From: Achromobacter spanius
Lineage (GTDB): Bacteria; Pseudomonadota; Gammaproteobacteria; Burkholderiales; Burkholderiaceae_B
NCBI RefSeq assembly: GCF_029637605.1
Contig: NZ_CP121261.1
Coordinates: 1,736,001-1,800,000 of the forward strand
Reading direction: 5' to 3'
Length of the DNA stretch: 64,000 bases
Shown: piece by piece, positions 38,121-46,469 of the stretch
Layout of the letters: every line of letters starts with the position of its first letter
Position numbering within the stretch: the first letter of the stretch is position 1
The notes under the pieces: generated by a model
Told to the model about the DNA's origin: nothing
The model's input: the letters and a program-made list of their open reading frames with translations, nothing else
Databases searched by the model: none
Position numbers and translations under genes: made by a program

Positions 38121-38984
38121 ATGTCAGAAAAAACCCACGACATCCGCCCCGGCCAGTCCGTCGAACTCCTCAAAGCCCTGCACATCCTGACCCGCGACGG
38201 CAAGATGAACCAGGACAGCCGCCGTAAGCTGAAACAGGTCTATCACCTGTTTCAGTTCATCGAGCCGCTGCTGAAAGACGTCCAACAAGAACGCGGCGCG
38301 GTGACGCTCGCGGACCACGGGGCTGGGAAGTCTTATCTGGGGTTCATTCTGTATGACCTGTTCTTCAAGGAACAGAAGGATGCCGTCGGGAATGGGTCCC
38401 ATATTTATGGGATTGAGACCCGTGAAGAACTGGTGAAGTCGTCAGAGGAACTGGCGAAGCGGCTCGGGTTTGGCGGGATGTCGTTCTTGAATCTCTCTGT
38501 GGCGGAATCGATTACGTCGGATAAGTTGCCGGCGACGATTGATGTGGTGACTGCGTTGCACGCTTGTAATACCGCGACCGATGACGCGATTCACTTTGCG
38601 TTGGAGAAGAAGGCGAAGTACATCGTGGTTGTGCCTTGCTGCCAGGCGGAAGTGGCTTCGGTGCTAAGGAAGAATAAGGGCAAGGCGCTGGCTGATCCGC
38701 TGGCAGAGATTTGGCGGCATCCGCTGCATACGCGGGAGTTTGGAAGCCAGATTACGAATGTGCTGCGGTGCTTGCAGCTTGAGGCGCATGGGTATCAGGT
38801 TAGCGTGACGGAATTGGTCGGGTGGGAGCATTCGATGAAGAATGAGCTGATCGTGGCGCAGTTTAAGGATTTGCCGACCAGGAAGCCTGCGGAGAGGCTG
38901 ACGGAGATGTTGGAGAGAATTGGATTGCAGGAGTTGAAGGATCGGTTTTTTGTGCCGGTGGCTCCGGCGGCGGTAGCTGAGTAG
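38121..38984 (+). CDS. SAM-dependent methyltransferase (Methyltransf_32-like)
   Basis: The 287-residue product has a class I methyltransferase pattern: motif I ADHGAGKSYLGF (residues 64-75), then TALHACNTATDDAI (144-157) and VPCCQAEV (171-178). The HAC..ATD and PCC motifs are typical of the Methyltransf_32 group, whose characterised members modify RNA or proteins. The target here is unknown. The start at 38121 is chosen because the GTG at 38097 lies inside a terminator-like hairpin. Codon style changes inside the gene: the first 60 codons use C-ending codons and the remainder is rich in GGG, TTG and GAG. Confidence 0.85.
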   Translation: MSEKTHDIRPGQSVELLKALHILTRDGKMNQDSRRKLKQVYHLFQFIEPLLKDVQQERGAVTLADHGAGKSYLGFILYDLFFKEQKDAVGNGSHIYGIETREELVKSSEELAKRLGFGGMSFLNLSVAESITSDKLPATIDVVTALHACNTATDDAIHFALEKKAKYIVVVPCCQAEVASVLRKNKGKALADPLAEIWRHPLHTREFGSQITNVLRCLQLEAHGYQVSVTELVGWEHSMKNELIVAQFKDLPTRKPAERLTEMLERIGLQELKDRFFVPVAPAAVAE

Positions 38985-39132
38985 GTATCTGCTTGGCTGA
39001 TTGGCATGAACCAGAGATAGCTTTAGCTGGTGGTGGGCTGCTGATCTTTCTGTAATCAGTAGCCTGCGATTGCGCTTACGTAAGAGAAAGCGTGATCAAT
39101 TTGGCACGGAACCGCATCGCGTCCGTCGCCTA

Positions 39133-39152
39133 ACGGGGCATACTCGCCCCGT
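39133..39152 (+). promoter_or_regulatory. Leader hairpin upstream of a terminator and small gene
   Basis: ACGGGGC / GCCCCGT forms a 7-bp stem with a 6-base loop. It stands about 47 bp before a strong terminator-like hairpin and 105 bp before the start of the 103-residue gene. Together they resemble an attenuator leader or a small RNA ending at the terminator. No known riboswitch is recognised. Confidence 0.35.
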
Positions 39153-39198
39153 GGTCCAAAGGATCGCCCGGGTTGACAGCCGGAAAGACAGAACAAGT

Positions 39199-39228
39199 GG
39201 CCGCCGCAATGGCGGCCTCCTTTCTTTC
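39199..39228 (+). terminator. Strong intrinsic terminator
   Basis: GGCCGCC / GGCGGCC forms a perfect 7-bp GC stem with loop GCAAT and is followed by the T-rich run TCCTTTCTTTC. It ends 28 bp before the ATG of the 103-residue gene. It terminates either transcription from the methyltransferase side or a short leader RNA. Confidence 0.75.
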
Positions 39229-39256
39229 ATCGCGTCAATTACACCGGAGCGTCGAT

Positions 39257-39568
39257 ATGAGCGACCACCCTTTTACCTATGACCGTTGGGCCTTGCCGGA
39301 TGATCCGGAGTTTGGTGTTGTGCGGGTTGATGATTTGAGAAAGATGGAGCGGGCTTGCTTAGGGATTTGGGCTATTGCGAGGATCGTGGGGAATAGTGTG
39401 AATGAGCCTGGAGCTCCGGGAGTCACGCCGCTGCATGGTTGGGTGGTATCGAATTTGATGGGCGGAGTGGAGAGCCTGTGCGATCAGATCGCCGATCTAG
39501 CGGCAAGCTCAATGGATGAGCCGCCGTTAGTTTCCTTATTCTCCAAGGCGAAGACTTCGACGCAATAG
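39257..39568 (+). CDS. Small hypothetical protein (103 aa)
   Basis: ATG at 39257 has GGAG 8 bases upstream. The protein begins MSDHPFTYDRWALPDDPEFG. It has a helical centre (RKMERACLGIWAIARIVGNSV), a short conserved-looking segment (LHGWVVSNLMGGVESLCDQI) and a polar C-terminus. No family is recognised. Its codon use resembles that of the preceding methyltransferase, not that of the island that follows. A terminator lies directly upstream, so expression may be controlled by attenuation or by a promoter between the two. Confidence 0.6.
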   Translation: MSDHPFTYDRWALPDDPEFGVVRVDDLRKMERACLGIWAIARIVGNSVNEPGAPGVTPLHGWVVSNLMGGVESLCDQIADLAASSMDEPPLVSLFSKAKTSTQ

Positions 39569-39780
39569 CGCAGTCCTGTCAGCAAGCGCAGAAGCCACTG
39601 TCAGTGAGTCGGCTTACGACCCGCTGCAGCCGGTCGCTCACCTTCGCTGGCATGCCGAGAAGCGGTCACTCAATGTTGAAGCCAAACGGCGGCATGCCTT
39701 TTCCCTTTGTGTGAACAATTAAGCGGTCAGAACATGGGCGACGAGGGGATACGCTAGCCCTATAATCGGCTTCGGCAGGC

Positions 39781-40761
39781 TCAGCCCCAGGCTGCGACGG
39801 TACTTGCATCGAAGAAGTCTATGTTCCTCAAAGGTCCTCCGAGATATGCATTTGCATTAGCGATTAATCGGCGATTCGCGTCGCTGTGCTCGTCGCCGAA
39901 CACGCTAACGAAAATCTGCCGCGCAGCTGATGCGCGGATTGCTTCAAAGATATGCAAATCGTTCTCATCCATCGAGTGCCCGAGAATGAAAATTGGGGTG
40001 GAAATGGTCGTCAACTTACGCAGGCAGTAGGACAGGTATGGGCTACGATCTATCCGCTCCTTCTTCTTCTGGTGTGTCGGCTCGGCCACGAACAGCGGGA
40101 ATCGTGGTGGCTGTAGGTTCAGGTTGTCTCGCACTTGACCGACGATTCCTCCGCCGACTTCGCCCGTGTACGCATGCTTCCGAACACCCATCGGAACTTC
40201 ATAGAGGTGGATGCCCCCATGGAGGAAGTGAACCGCCTGATCGGTCCCGTATCCTTTCCAGAGCTGTGCCGCACGGAAACCATCGTCGGTTACCCACGCA
40301 GGCTCAATATTCTGATTTCGGGCCCAGTACATCAGCAAATCATAGTTGACCGTGAAGATATGGCTGAAGCGGCTGAGGAATTTACGCACGGCTTGATACT
40401 GCACTTCCGACAGCTCGTTCGGCAAGCTCGGATGATTTTCGGATATTGCAGTCAGAAGTGCCTCCTTGAGGATCGCTTGCTCACCCTTTATCGTGTCAAT
40501 GATTTCTTGATCGAGTCCATGCACCTCGGCCACTAGTTCTGCCGAGAGCAGCGTGCGCATCACAGATTCAAAATCCCAAGTATTCAGACGCTCAAACAGT
40601 AACCTGATTTGAGCGTCACGATCGCCAAAATTAGCGACCTGAAACAAGCTTGCATAATTAAATATCTCCGCATTCCAGGCCTGAGAGAACCCATTCCCCA
40701 GCAAAATGGTCGGCAGAGTTCCGGCAGGAAGAGTCACTAGGGCTTCATTAAAGGTCAGCAT
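39781..40761 (-). CDS. DUF4917 family SIR2-like protein
   Basis: The 326-residue protein carries the order of motifs expected for a SIR2-type Rossmann fold: GNGFS at 22-26, FTVNYDLLMYW at 136-146, FLHGGIHLY around His181, and ILGHSMDENDLHIF from 259. These match the DUF4917 family. SIR2-like domains in defence systems often degrade NAD+ once infection is sensed. Whether this protein has NADase activity is inferred. It stands at the left edge of the island with no obvious sensor partner. The start codon lacks a good ribosome-binding site, and 110 bp separate it from the HNH gene upstream. Confidence 0.82.
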   Translation of the reverse strand: MLTFNEALVTLPAGTLPTILLGNGFSQAWNAEIFNYASLFQVANFGDRDAQIRLLFERLNTWDFESVMRTLLSAELVAEVHGLDQEIIDTIKGEQAILKEALLTAISENHPSLPNELSEVQYQAVRKFLSRFSHIFTVNYDLLMYWARNQNIEPAWVTDDGFRAAQLWKGYGTDQAVHFLHGGIHLYEVPMGVRKHAYTGEVGGGIVGQVRDNLNLQPPRFPLFVAEPTHQKKKERIDRSPYLSYCLRKLTTISTPIFILGHSMDENDLHIFEAIRASAARQIFVSVFGDEHSDANRRLIANANAYLGGPLRNIDFFDASTVAAWG

Positions 40762-40871
40762 GGAGGTTTTTACTTATGGTTAAGAACAGCAAAGAAGTTC
40801 GTAAGAGAATCGGCGCCACTCTGGAGATGCACACCAAAAGCATCCGCCATGCTTTTCCCGTTCAGTGCGTC

Positions 40872-41696
40872 TCAGGGATCTTTCCTATTCTTAAATAGCC
40901 AACTGACCGCGTCCGGCCGAGCCACAAGTCCGGCATAAAACGCGGTTCGCCAGCTGTTGATGCCGCTTGCCGACTGAGCATCATCAAGCCGATTCTTCAA
41001 ACTCTTTTTCCACGCGGCCAAGGTCGTGAAACGCCGCACTTCTGTGCGAGCTTCGGACCAACGATTCACGCAGAACTGCTGATATTGATTCTCGTCAATC
41101 GAGTGACTCAGATGGTGCTCGACGCGAGGTCGATTCCTTGCGGAAACCGAAGCGAAGACTTCATACTCAAACTTCGGTGCCGCAAATGGGGGAGAAATCT
41201 TCGTTATATGAAGCCTCTTATCCAGCAACTTGTGATCGTAGTACGGATGCAGCGGACTCAAGGGCAGCCCAGGCTTATTCGCACGATTGCCACGCTTGGT
41301 GTTGCAGGGTCCGCAACTCGGCACCAGGTTGAGGGAAAAGAAAGAGAACTCCGCCCATGGCTTTCGCGGCAGGAAATGCTCTACAGTCCCATGCGTTTCT
41401 GATCCACACATCGGGCAATACCCATACTTTGTTGTTTTCGCGATTTTACCGATCCAGTCCAGGCTATTTTTCTTGGAACGCCCTTTGTATAACGCAGAAA
41501 ATATCTGGGGCCACGAAGGCTGGAGGGCAAGTGCCGCGATGGAATTGCTTCCTTTTTTAGTACGATATGTATCGTAAGACGCAACCATCTTCTTGCGGAT
41601 CGTAAGCGGCAAGGAAATGTCCGGAGCCAAGCCAACTAGGATCGCATCATCGTCAATCGTCGTTCCCACAATATCGTGCAGGTGAATACTACGCAT
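40872..41696 (-). CDS. HNH endonuclease (PtuB-like) of a Septu-type pair
   Basis: The 274-residue protein has a zinc-binding HNH nuclease core: CPMC (Cys94, Cys97), VEHFLPR with His107, and NLVPSCGPCNTKRGN with Asn123, Cys128, Cys131 and Asn132. The region before the core is helical and basic. Its start overlaps the end of the ATPase gene by 8 bp, giving an ATPase-HNH pair as in Septu (PtuA/PtuB) and in retron effector pairs. In these systems the nuclease cleaves nucleic acid when the ATPase is triggered. No reverse transcriptase is nearby, which argues for a stand-alone Septu-like system. Confidence 0.85.
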   Translation of the reverse strand: MRSIHLHDIVGTTIDDDAILVGLAPDISLPLTIRKKMVASYDTYRTKKGSNSIAALALQPSWPQIFSALYKGRSKKNSLDWIGKIAKTTKYGYCPMCGSETHGTVEHFLPRKPWAEFSFFSLNLVPSCGPCNTKRGNRANKPGLPLSPLHPYYDHKLLDKRLHITKISPPFAAPKFEYEVFASVSARNRPRVEHHLSHSIDENQYQQFCVNRWSEARTEVRRFTTLAAWKKSLKNRLDDAQSASGINSWRTAFYAGLVARPDAVSWLFKNRKDP

Positions 41697-43311
41697 CGTC
41701 GTCTACAGCCTCCTCGTCATTGACATTACGCTCCATCAAAAAACGGATCGTTGAGAGCATTTCGGCGTTTAGTTCGTCCCCAAAATTTTTCAGCAGCCAA
41801 TTAACCCTTTTGGCCTTGTCATCCGAGATCTTTTTCCCCTCTTTGGACAATTTTTCCGCGACGATGCGGTGGAATTTCGTAGCTGCCGCGTCGCCGAACA
41901 CAGCATCAGAGATGGAACTAATGCTCGCTCCCAGCGTTTTCAAATGCACGGAGCCAACTGTTGGGGCATTGCCTTCGCGCGCGACTACGTGAACGCAAAC
42001 AGTCGGGACTTCGCGTACAACATAGGGTGAATGCGTGGCGACCACAGCGATCGAATTGGTCGCCGTCAGCAAATCATGGAGTAGCTTCATGAACTCAGAA
42101 ATGAAGTTCGGATGAAGGTGCGTCTCCGGCTCGTCGAAGATGATCATTGAGCCTTGAGAGATGACTGAAAGCGCTAGTGTCGCAAAGCGCAGGTAAACCC
42201 GCTGACCACTGCTGGGGGGGAATATCTCCCGGCCTTCATCGATCAATGCGAGATCGCGGCTGGTGTCGATCGCGGCAGCCAGGTACAGCAGAGCTTGCTC
42301 ACTAGAAGGAACCTTCTCTAAAGGTATCCACACCAGCCCTCCAAGATCATGGAAGCAGCCAGACACCTTCTTCGGAATTTTCTTCAACGGCAAGTGGATC
42401 AGCGACAACGGCAGGACCGGGTTCATGATGTTCCGGAAAATCTCGAACCGACGTTGCCCCTGCAGTTCCGACTCGTCTCGGATCAGGTCTCGAAGCGCGC
42501 GCCCGAGCGCCTGGGGCTCCTGCTGAAGTAACTGCGTCTGATCTCCTTTAGACGCAAGGCTAAAGTACCAGTAGTCCAAAGCCGCGTCGAATCGCGCCTT
42601 TCGGGGGAAGAGATTTTGGTCATCGGTGGAGAAAACCAGCACTGAATTCGGAACCGCCTGCCAGTCTGCGGCAGTAGCTGAGAATTGATCATTAGGTAAA
42701 TCCTCAAACACTTCTGCGCCCGAGCCATCGGCGTGCAAAGCAAGCGAACCGATCATTTGATTGAGAAATTGACTCTTACCAGTTCCATTTTTCCCAATTA
42801 ACACTTGGACGCGATCGGAAACCAATTTCGGCTTCCCTGCGAATATAAATTTCGCAACGTGTGATTCGTCGAAGCCTTTCAACTGGCAATGAATGTTGAT
42901 GTCGAGACGGGCATCGTTAATCGAGGGCTGCACCTCCCTTAGAACGAACCTCGCACCTTTTGCAAAAGCTCGATAGGCAGAGTTATACCGCATGACCCCA
43001 AGCGCGAAAGTATCTTCCTGAATTATTTGATTAATCACATCGCTACTGCCTGAAGAGACGCGGGCAAGGTTAATGTCGTTGGTCGCTTCAAGAATACCGA
43101 GGCGTATTTCAAGGGAGCCGGCCCATAGCGCCAACTTTCGATAAGTCTCATCGTCATCGAGCAAAGTTAGAAATTCAGACGCGTGGAGATTCTCAGGGAT
43201 CAGTGGCGAGGAGGCCCTCTTTTCCAGATCAACAACCCAGGAGTAAAAAGAGGTTTTGGCGCGGGGAACGGCATCCCCGCTCAGCGGAATGACAAAACCA
43301 ATAAGTTCCAA
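41689..43311 (-). CDS. ABC/AAA-type ATPase (PtuA-like), main frame
   Basis: The 540-residue frame has all motifs of an ABC-fold ATPase of the OLD/PtuA kind: Walker A GKNGTGKS (173-180), signature SSGQ (367-370), Walker B IIFDEPETHLHP (390-401) and switch His in ATHS (425-428). It overlaps the HNH gene by 8 bp. The frame has no ATG near its 5' end; the first usable codon is TTG at 43311. The expected N-terminal segment of about 55 residues is present in another frame just upstream (43281-43493). The gene is therefore either frameshifted or recoded near 43329-43331. Fused, the product would be about 601 residues. Confidence 0.82.
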   Translation of the reverse strand: MELIGFVIPLSGDAVPRAKTSFYSWVVDLEKRASSPLIPENLHASEFLTLLDDDETYRKLALWAGSLEIRLGILEATNDINLARVSSGSSDVINQIIQEDTFALGVMRYNSAYRAFAKGARFVLREVQPSINDARLDINIHCQLKGFDESHVAKFIFAGKPKLVSDRVQVLIGKNGTGKSQFLNQMIGSLALHADGSGAEVFEDLPNDQFSATAADWQAVPNSVLVFSTDDQNLFPRKARFDAALDYWYFSLASKGDQTQLLQQEPQALGRALRDLIRDESELQGQRRFEIFRNIMNPVLPLSLIHLPLKKIPKKVSGCFHDLGGLVWIPLEKVPSSEQALLYLAAAIDTSRDLALIDEGREIFPPSSGQRVYLRFATLALSVISQGSMIIFDEPETHLHPNFISEFMKLLHDLLTATNSIAVVATHSPYVVREVPTVCVHVVAREGNAPTVGSVHLKTLGASISSISDAVFGDAAATKFHRIVAEKLSKEGKKISDDKAKRVNWLLKNFGDELNAEMLSTIRFLMERNVNDEEAVDDDA

Positions 43312-43493
43312 CTTTTCGGATTCTGAGACTTTAATACGAAATCCGCTAGAACCTGATTCCCAAAGTCATTCCAGCTTGGATTTCTTGGCGACAGGACGAC
43401 GCTTGAACACGGTTGCTCATCCCAAGGCTGCATTCCGTTAGCAAGAAACGACTTAAATTTACTCACCGGCCGTCCATTTTTTAGTATTTTCAT
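43281..43493 (-). pseudogene. N-terminal fragment of the PtuA-like ATPase in another frame
   Basis: This 70-codon frame starts with ATG at 43493 and contains NPSWNDFGNQVLADFVLK (residues 38-55). It then loses natural composition. The main ATPase frame continues the pattern at VSESEKLELIGFVIPL, the typical order of an N-terminal domain in such ATPases (WNDFG..., then a strand before IGFV). The frames join if one base is re-read at the TTA-AAG codons (43329-43334), a -1 shift. A one-base deletion in an A-run or programmed slippage at A-AAG would both explain this. Confidence 0.6.
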
Positions 43494-43527
43494 ATATCTA
43501 GCAGCTGCTTTCCTCGCGGCTCGATGC

Positions 43528-44142
43528 TTAATTCACAACCAAGTACTTGTCTGCGCCAACCGCATACCGATATAGCGGCACATCCGCATTAGAAAAGACC
43601 TCCGCAGGAGGGTTTACACCATTAAGCGCAAGAAAATGAATGAGGTAAACACCTGGCTTTTCAATTTTCTGTACGAATGTAATCTCGTGACTCTCACCCG
43701 CACCAACATCAACGAAATTCAAGGGGATTCGAGCGAGCGATCCGGCATACCGACCAGATTGGAGGGTGGTTGAACTTTGATAGTTCGGTTTCCCTTCCAC
43801 GAAAACAACTGGCACCAGCACCAACGAATGCTCATCCAGCGTAACCCTGCTTTCCTGGTTACCTAGATTAAATAGAGTGACCTTAATCGCAACAAGATTC
43901 CCCCCCTCCATAAGCTTCTGGACCGTCGTCTCAACCTTTGCCTGGATATGTGGCCTTTGCGCGGTTTTCTGCTCGAGTTCTTTGAGTGTGTACTCTGTGA
44001 CCTCTCGTTCTTTTTTTACATATACCGTGGAGTAGTAACCCCAAACCGCGACCACGACTGCAGCGATGATCGTCATAGTGTGGGTGAGTATCTGAGTTCC
44101 GAGATGGATTTTTTCGATCTTGCTCAGTGAACCTTTTGGCAC
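43528..44142 (-). CDS. Membrane-anchored hypothetical protein (204 aa)
   Basis: An N-terminal amphipathic segment is followed by a single transmembrane helix at about residues 21-40 (THTMTIIAAVVVAVWGYYST) and a charged Glu/Lys helix. A beta-rich domain comes next (about 70-204; VAIKVTLFNLGNQESRVTLDEHSLVLVP). No enzyme motif is visible. It lies 34 bp upstream of the ATPase fragment on the same strand, so it may be the first gene of that system, as a membrane sensor or anchor. It may equally be an independent cargo gene. The family is not recognised. Confidence 0.7.
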   Translation of the reverse strand: MPKGSLSKIEKIHLGTQILTHTMTIIAAVVVAVWGYYSTVYVKKEREVTEYTLKELEQKTAQRPHIQAKVETTVQKLMEGGNLVAIKVTLFNLGNQESRVTLDEHSLVLVPVVFVEGKPNYQSSTTLQSGRYAGSLARIPLNFVDVGAGESHEITFVQKIEKPGVYLIHFLALNGVNPPAEVFSNADVPLYRYAVGADKYLVVN

Positions 44143-44176
44143 TTTTTACCTCTTGCTGGAATCGGCAAGGAAACAA

Positions 44177-44461
44177 TTACTTCCCTCTATCAAACAGGCT
44201 TTCCAAAGCCGAATTGCCGATGGATACGAGACCGCTCTTGGCTAGAGGCCGATATCGACCAGCGACATCTGCCGACACGGAAATAGGCGTTAGGTTGCTA
44301 TTTCGTCCCCCCCCTGGTGCGAGGCGCAGTCTCAACGCATAGATCAAACTGTGAATGAGCTCAGGTGCCAAAGCGGTGTCGCGCGCATGCGTGACCCCTG
44401 GGACCAGAAATTCGTCAATTGTGAGACGCTCTGAGACAGCATCGACGCCCGCGTAGAATAA
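44177..44461 (-). pseudogene. Startless gene remnant between defence modules
   Basis: A 95-codon open stretch in this 355-bp gap reads as natural protein (LTIDEFLVPGVTHARD; LIHSLIYALRLRLAPGGG) and ends in a stop at 44177. It has no ATG or GTG start; only a TTG at 44371 would allow a shorter product of 64 residues. A stop at 44462-44464 closes it upstream. It looks like the C-terminal remnant of a lost gene. No family is recognised. Confidence 0.4.
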
Positions 44462-44498
44462 TCACAGCGGATCCAACGCGAGTCTCCAAGCTTACAAA

Positions 44499-46469
44499 TC
44501 ACTCGCCCGCTGCCTTTACCCACGCCTCCGGCACCAGGCCCTTGCCACGCCATTCTTCAACTAGATGAACGTTTTTAAGTCCTCCCCAAACCTCCTCGTT
44601 TGCATGGTCGAGAACAATAATTTGGAGGCGTCCATTTGTCTTCTCGATGATGTCGTCGAACAGCGCGAAGACCTTCCGGACCGCTATAACGTCTTCGTTC
44701 TCCCAAGGTGGATCAAGCTCCTTTTCTGCCTCCTTTCGGGCGCGACGGGCCGGAAAGTAGACTTGGCTCGGCTGATCGTAGATCAGTAGCGCGGGAACAG
44801 GATGCTGAGGCAACCGCAAGAAGAATCCTTGCAGCGCCAGACTGAGGGCAACGTGATATGCCAGCCAGTTTGCGCCGCTGCCAATCTCCCAAAGGAAGTC
44901 GTCGCGCGTTTCCCGGATCACTCTTACAGTTAGGTCTTGGATAACAAGTCGAATTGGTGCGTCAGGCCACTCACCGTCAAGCTGCGGGATTAGCCTGCCA
45001 GAGATGTTCTGAATGGTGGTGAGCGCGTTCTCTAGCTTCCGTCCAATCTCATGCTCGGAGACCAGCTTGGCCAGCCGTTCGACCTCCGCTCTTAGCGTTG
45101 AGATCTCTTGGTTGAGCTCCGAGGAAGTGTCAGCACCATCGTATAGCCTGAGAGCTTCTTGTAATCGCCCCAAAAACCGCGAAATCTCCTCACCTCGCGT
45201 GGTGACCTTCCGTGCCTCATCTGACTGCCCCTCCAACGTGCGAATCTCGGCCCGAACGCCTGCTAGGTCACTAAGCACTGTGTCGACTAACTCGCGCTGC
45301 CGCAACGTCTCCTTTCCGAGCGATTCCGCGACCTCCGGATAGGACCGCAGCCGCAACTCTATGCCCTCCAACGCGTGGCACAGCTGATCGACTCGCGCAC
45401 GGCCAGCTTCACTGGGCTCGAGGATCGCCGCGGGATGCTGTGACGCGAGGTCTCGAATCCAGGCAGACAAGCCCAAACGGTCGCGCTGAATTCGAAGACC
45501 ATCGCGGTATTCGTCGCTACTTTCGTCAAGACGGCGCAATTCATGAAGACGTTGACGGGATTGACTGAGGTTCATCGTCAGCTTCGACTCGACTGCGCGC
45601 AGCTCGGTGAGCCTGCTCAGGATGACATCCATCGCCGCCAAGGTGGGCGTCGCGGACCGAGCATCGCTGCGCAGAGCTTTTCGAAGCAGGTCAACTGTCG
45701 AAAGCCAGTCATCCGGCACCATGGTGTCGGGCGGTAGAAGCCCATATTCAATCGCCAGACGGGCCCAAGCAAATCCCTCGCGCTGCCATGCGGCGCCTGT
45801 GTCCTGACGTGCCTTAAGCTCGCCTTCCTTGCGACGTAGAAGTCGCGACAAGCGATCGAGGTCATGCCGCGTTTGGAGCAATTCAGGGCTTATCGCTCCC
45901 AGAACATAAGGGAATATAGTCTTCAGTTTCTCCCGATGTTCCGTGGTGTCTGCCTTGAAGAAGAGCACATCGGGATTTGCGACGATGTTCTGCGGCTGGA
46001 ACAGGAAGGCCATCAAGTCGCGGAAGCTCACGCGCGACTTGAACCTCTCATCGGTTCCGGGCTCGAACTGCAGATTTGACAAACCCGCAAGCCTGTTCAA
46101 GACGGCCTTCACATTATCGACGTTCTGGTTCTTTCCCGTGATGACCACAGGAACCTCCACGACGGGCCCCTCAAGGAGCAGCATTTCGCCAGACGCTTTC
46201 AGGCCACCGGGTTCCCGTCGAGCCAGCAGCTTTTGTCCTTCAAGCGTGTCGACCAGAACGCCGAACCATGAGCACGTCTCTCTAATAACGCCCACGGGAA
46301 TCGCACACTTTTCTGAACCCAGGCAGTAGTCAATGATGGGGATGACCGAAGACTTTCCAGTCTTGGAGGCACCACTGATGACGTTTACCTTGCCGGTCTC
46401 GAATTTGACTACCCTCGGCACACCGCCATCACGTGGCCACAAGATGACTTTCAACAGTTGGAAGTACAT
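44499..46469 (-). CDS. DUF3732 ABC-type ATPase of an ABC-3C-like system
   Basis: The 656-residue SMC/RecN-like protein has Walker A GASKTGKS (33-40), a long coiled-coil centre (about 210-480), then the DUF3732 hallmark IYDQPSQVYFP from residue 563 (Gln in place of the catalytic Glu of Walker B) and LDHA (620-623) as switch region. Such ATPases form the ATPase arm of three-component ABC systems described in conflict-system surveys. Its start overlaps the stop of the middle-component gene by one base (TAATG). With the two genes upstream it makes a compact three-gene operon: nuclease, middle component, ATPase. Confidence 0.85.
   Translation of the reverse strand: MYFQLLKVILWPRDGGVPRVVKFETGKVNVISGASKTGKSSVIPIIDYCLGSEKCAIPVGVIRETCSWFGVLVDTLEGQKLLARREPGGLKASGEMLLLEGPVVEVPVVITGKNQNVDNVKAVLNRLAGLSNLQFEPGTDERFKSRVSFRDLMAFLFQPQNIVANPDVLFFKADTTEHREKLKTIFPYVLGAISPELLQTRHDLDRLSRLLRRKEGELKARQDTGAAWQREGFAWARLAIEYGLLPPDTMVPDDWLSTVDLLRKALRSDARSATPTLAAMDVILSRLTELRAVESKLTMNLSQSRQRLHELRRLDESSDEYRDGLRIQRDRLGLSAWIRDLASQHPAAILEPSEAGRARVDQLCHALEGIELRLRSYPEVAESLGKETLRQRELVDTVLSDLAGVRAEIRTLEGQSDEARKVTTRGEEISRFLGRLQEALRLYDGADTSSELNQEISTLRAEVERLAKLVSEHEIGRKLENALTTIQNISGRLIPQLDGEWPDAPIRLVIQDLTVRVIRETRDDFLWEIGSGANWLAYHVALSLALQGFFLRLPQHPVPALLIYDQPSQVYFPARRARKEAEKELDPPWENEDVIAVRKVFALFDDIIEKTNGRLQIIVLDHANEEVWGGLKNVHLVEEWRGKGLVPEAWVKAAGE

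Noticed and set aside
40777..40899. 40-codon plus-strand frame between the SIR2-like and HNH genes
   Set aside because: It overlaps the end of the HNH gene, lacks a ribosome-binding site and has no recognisable pattern.
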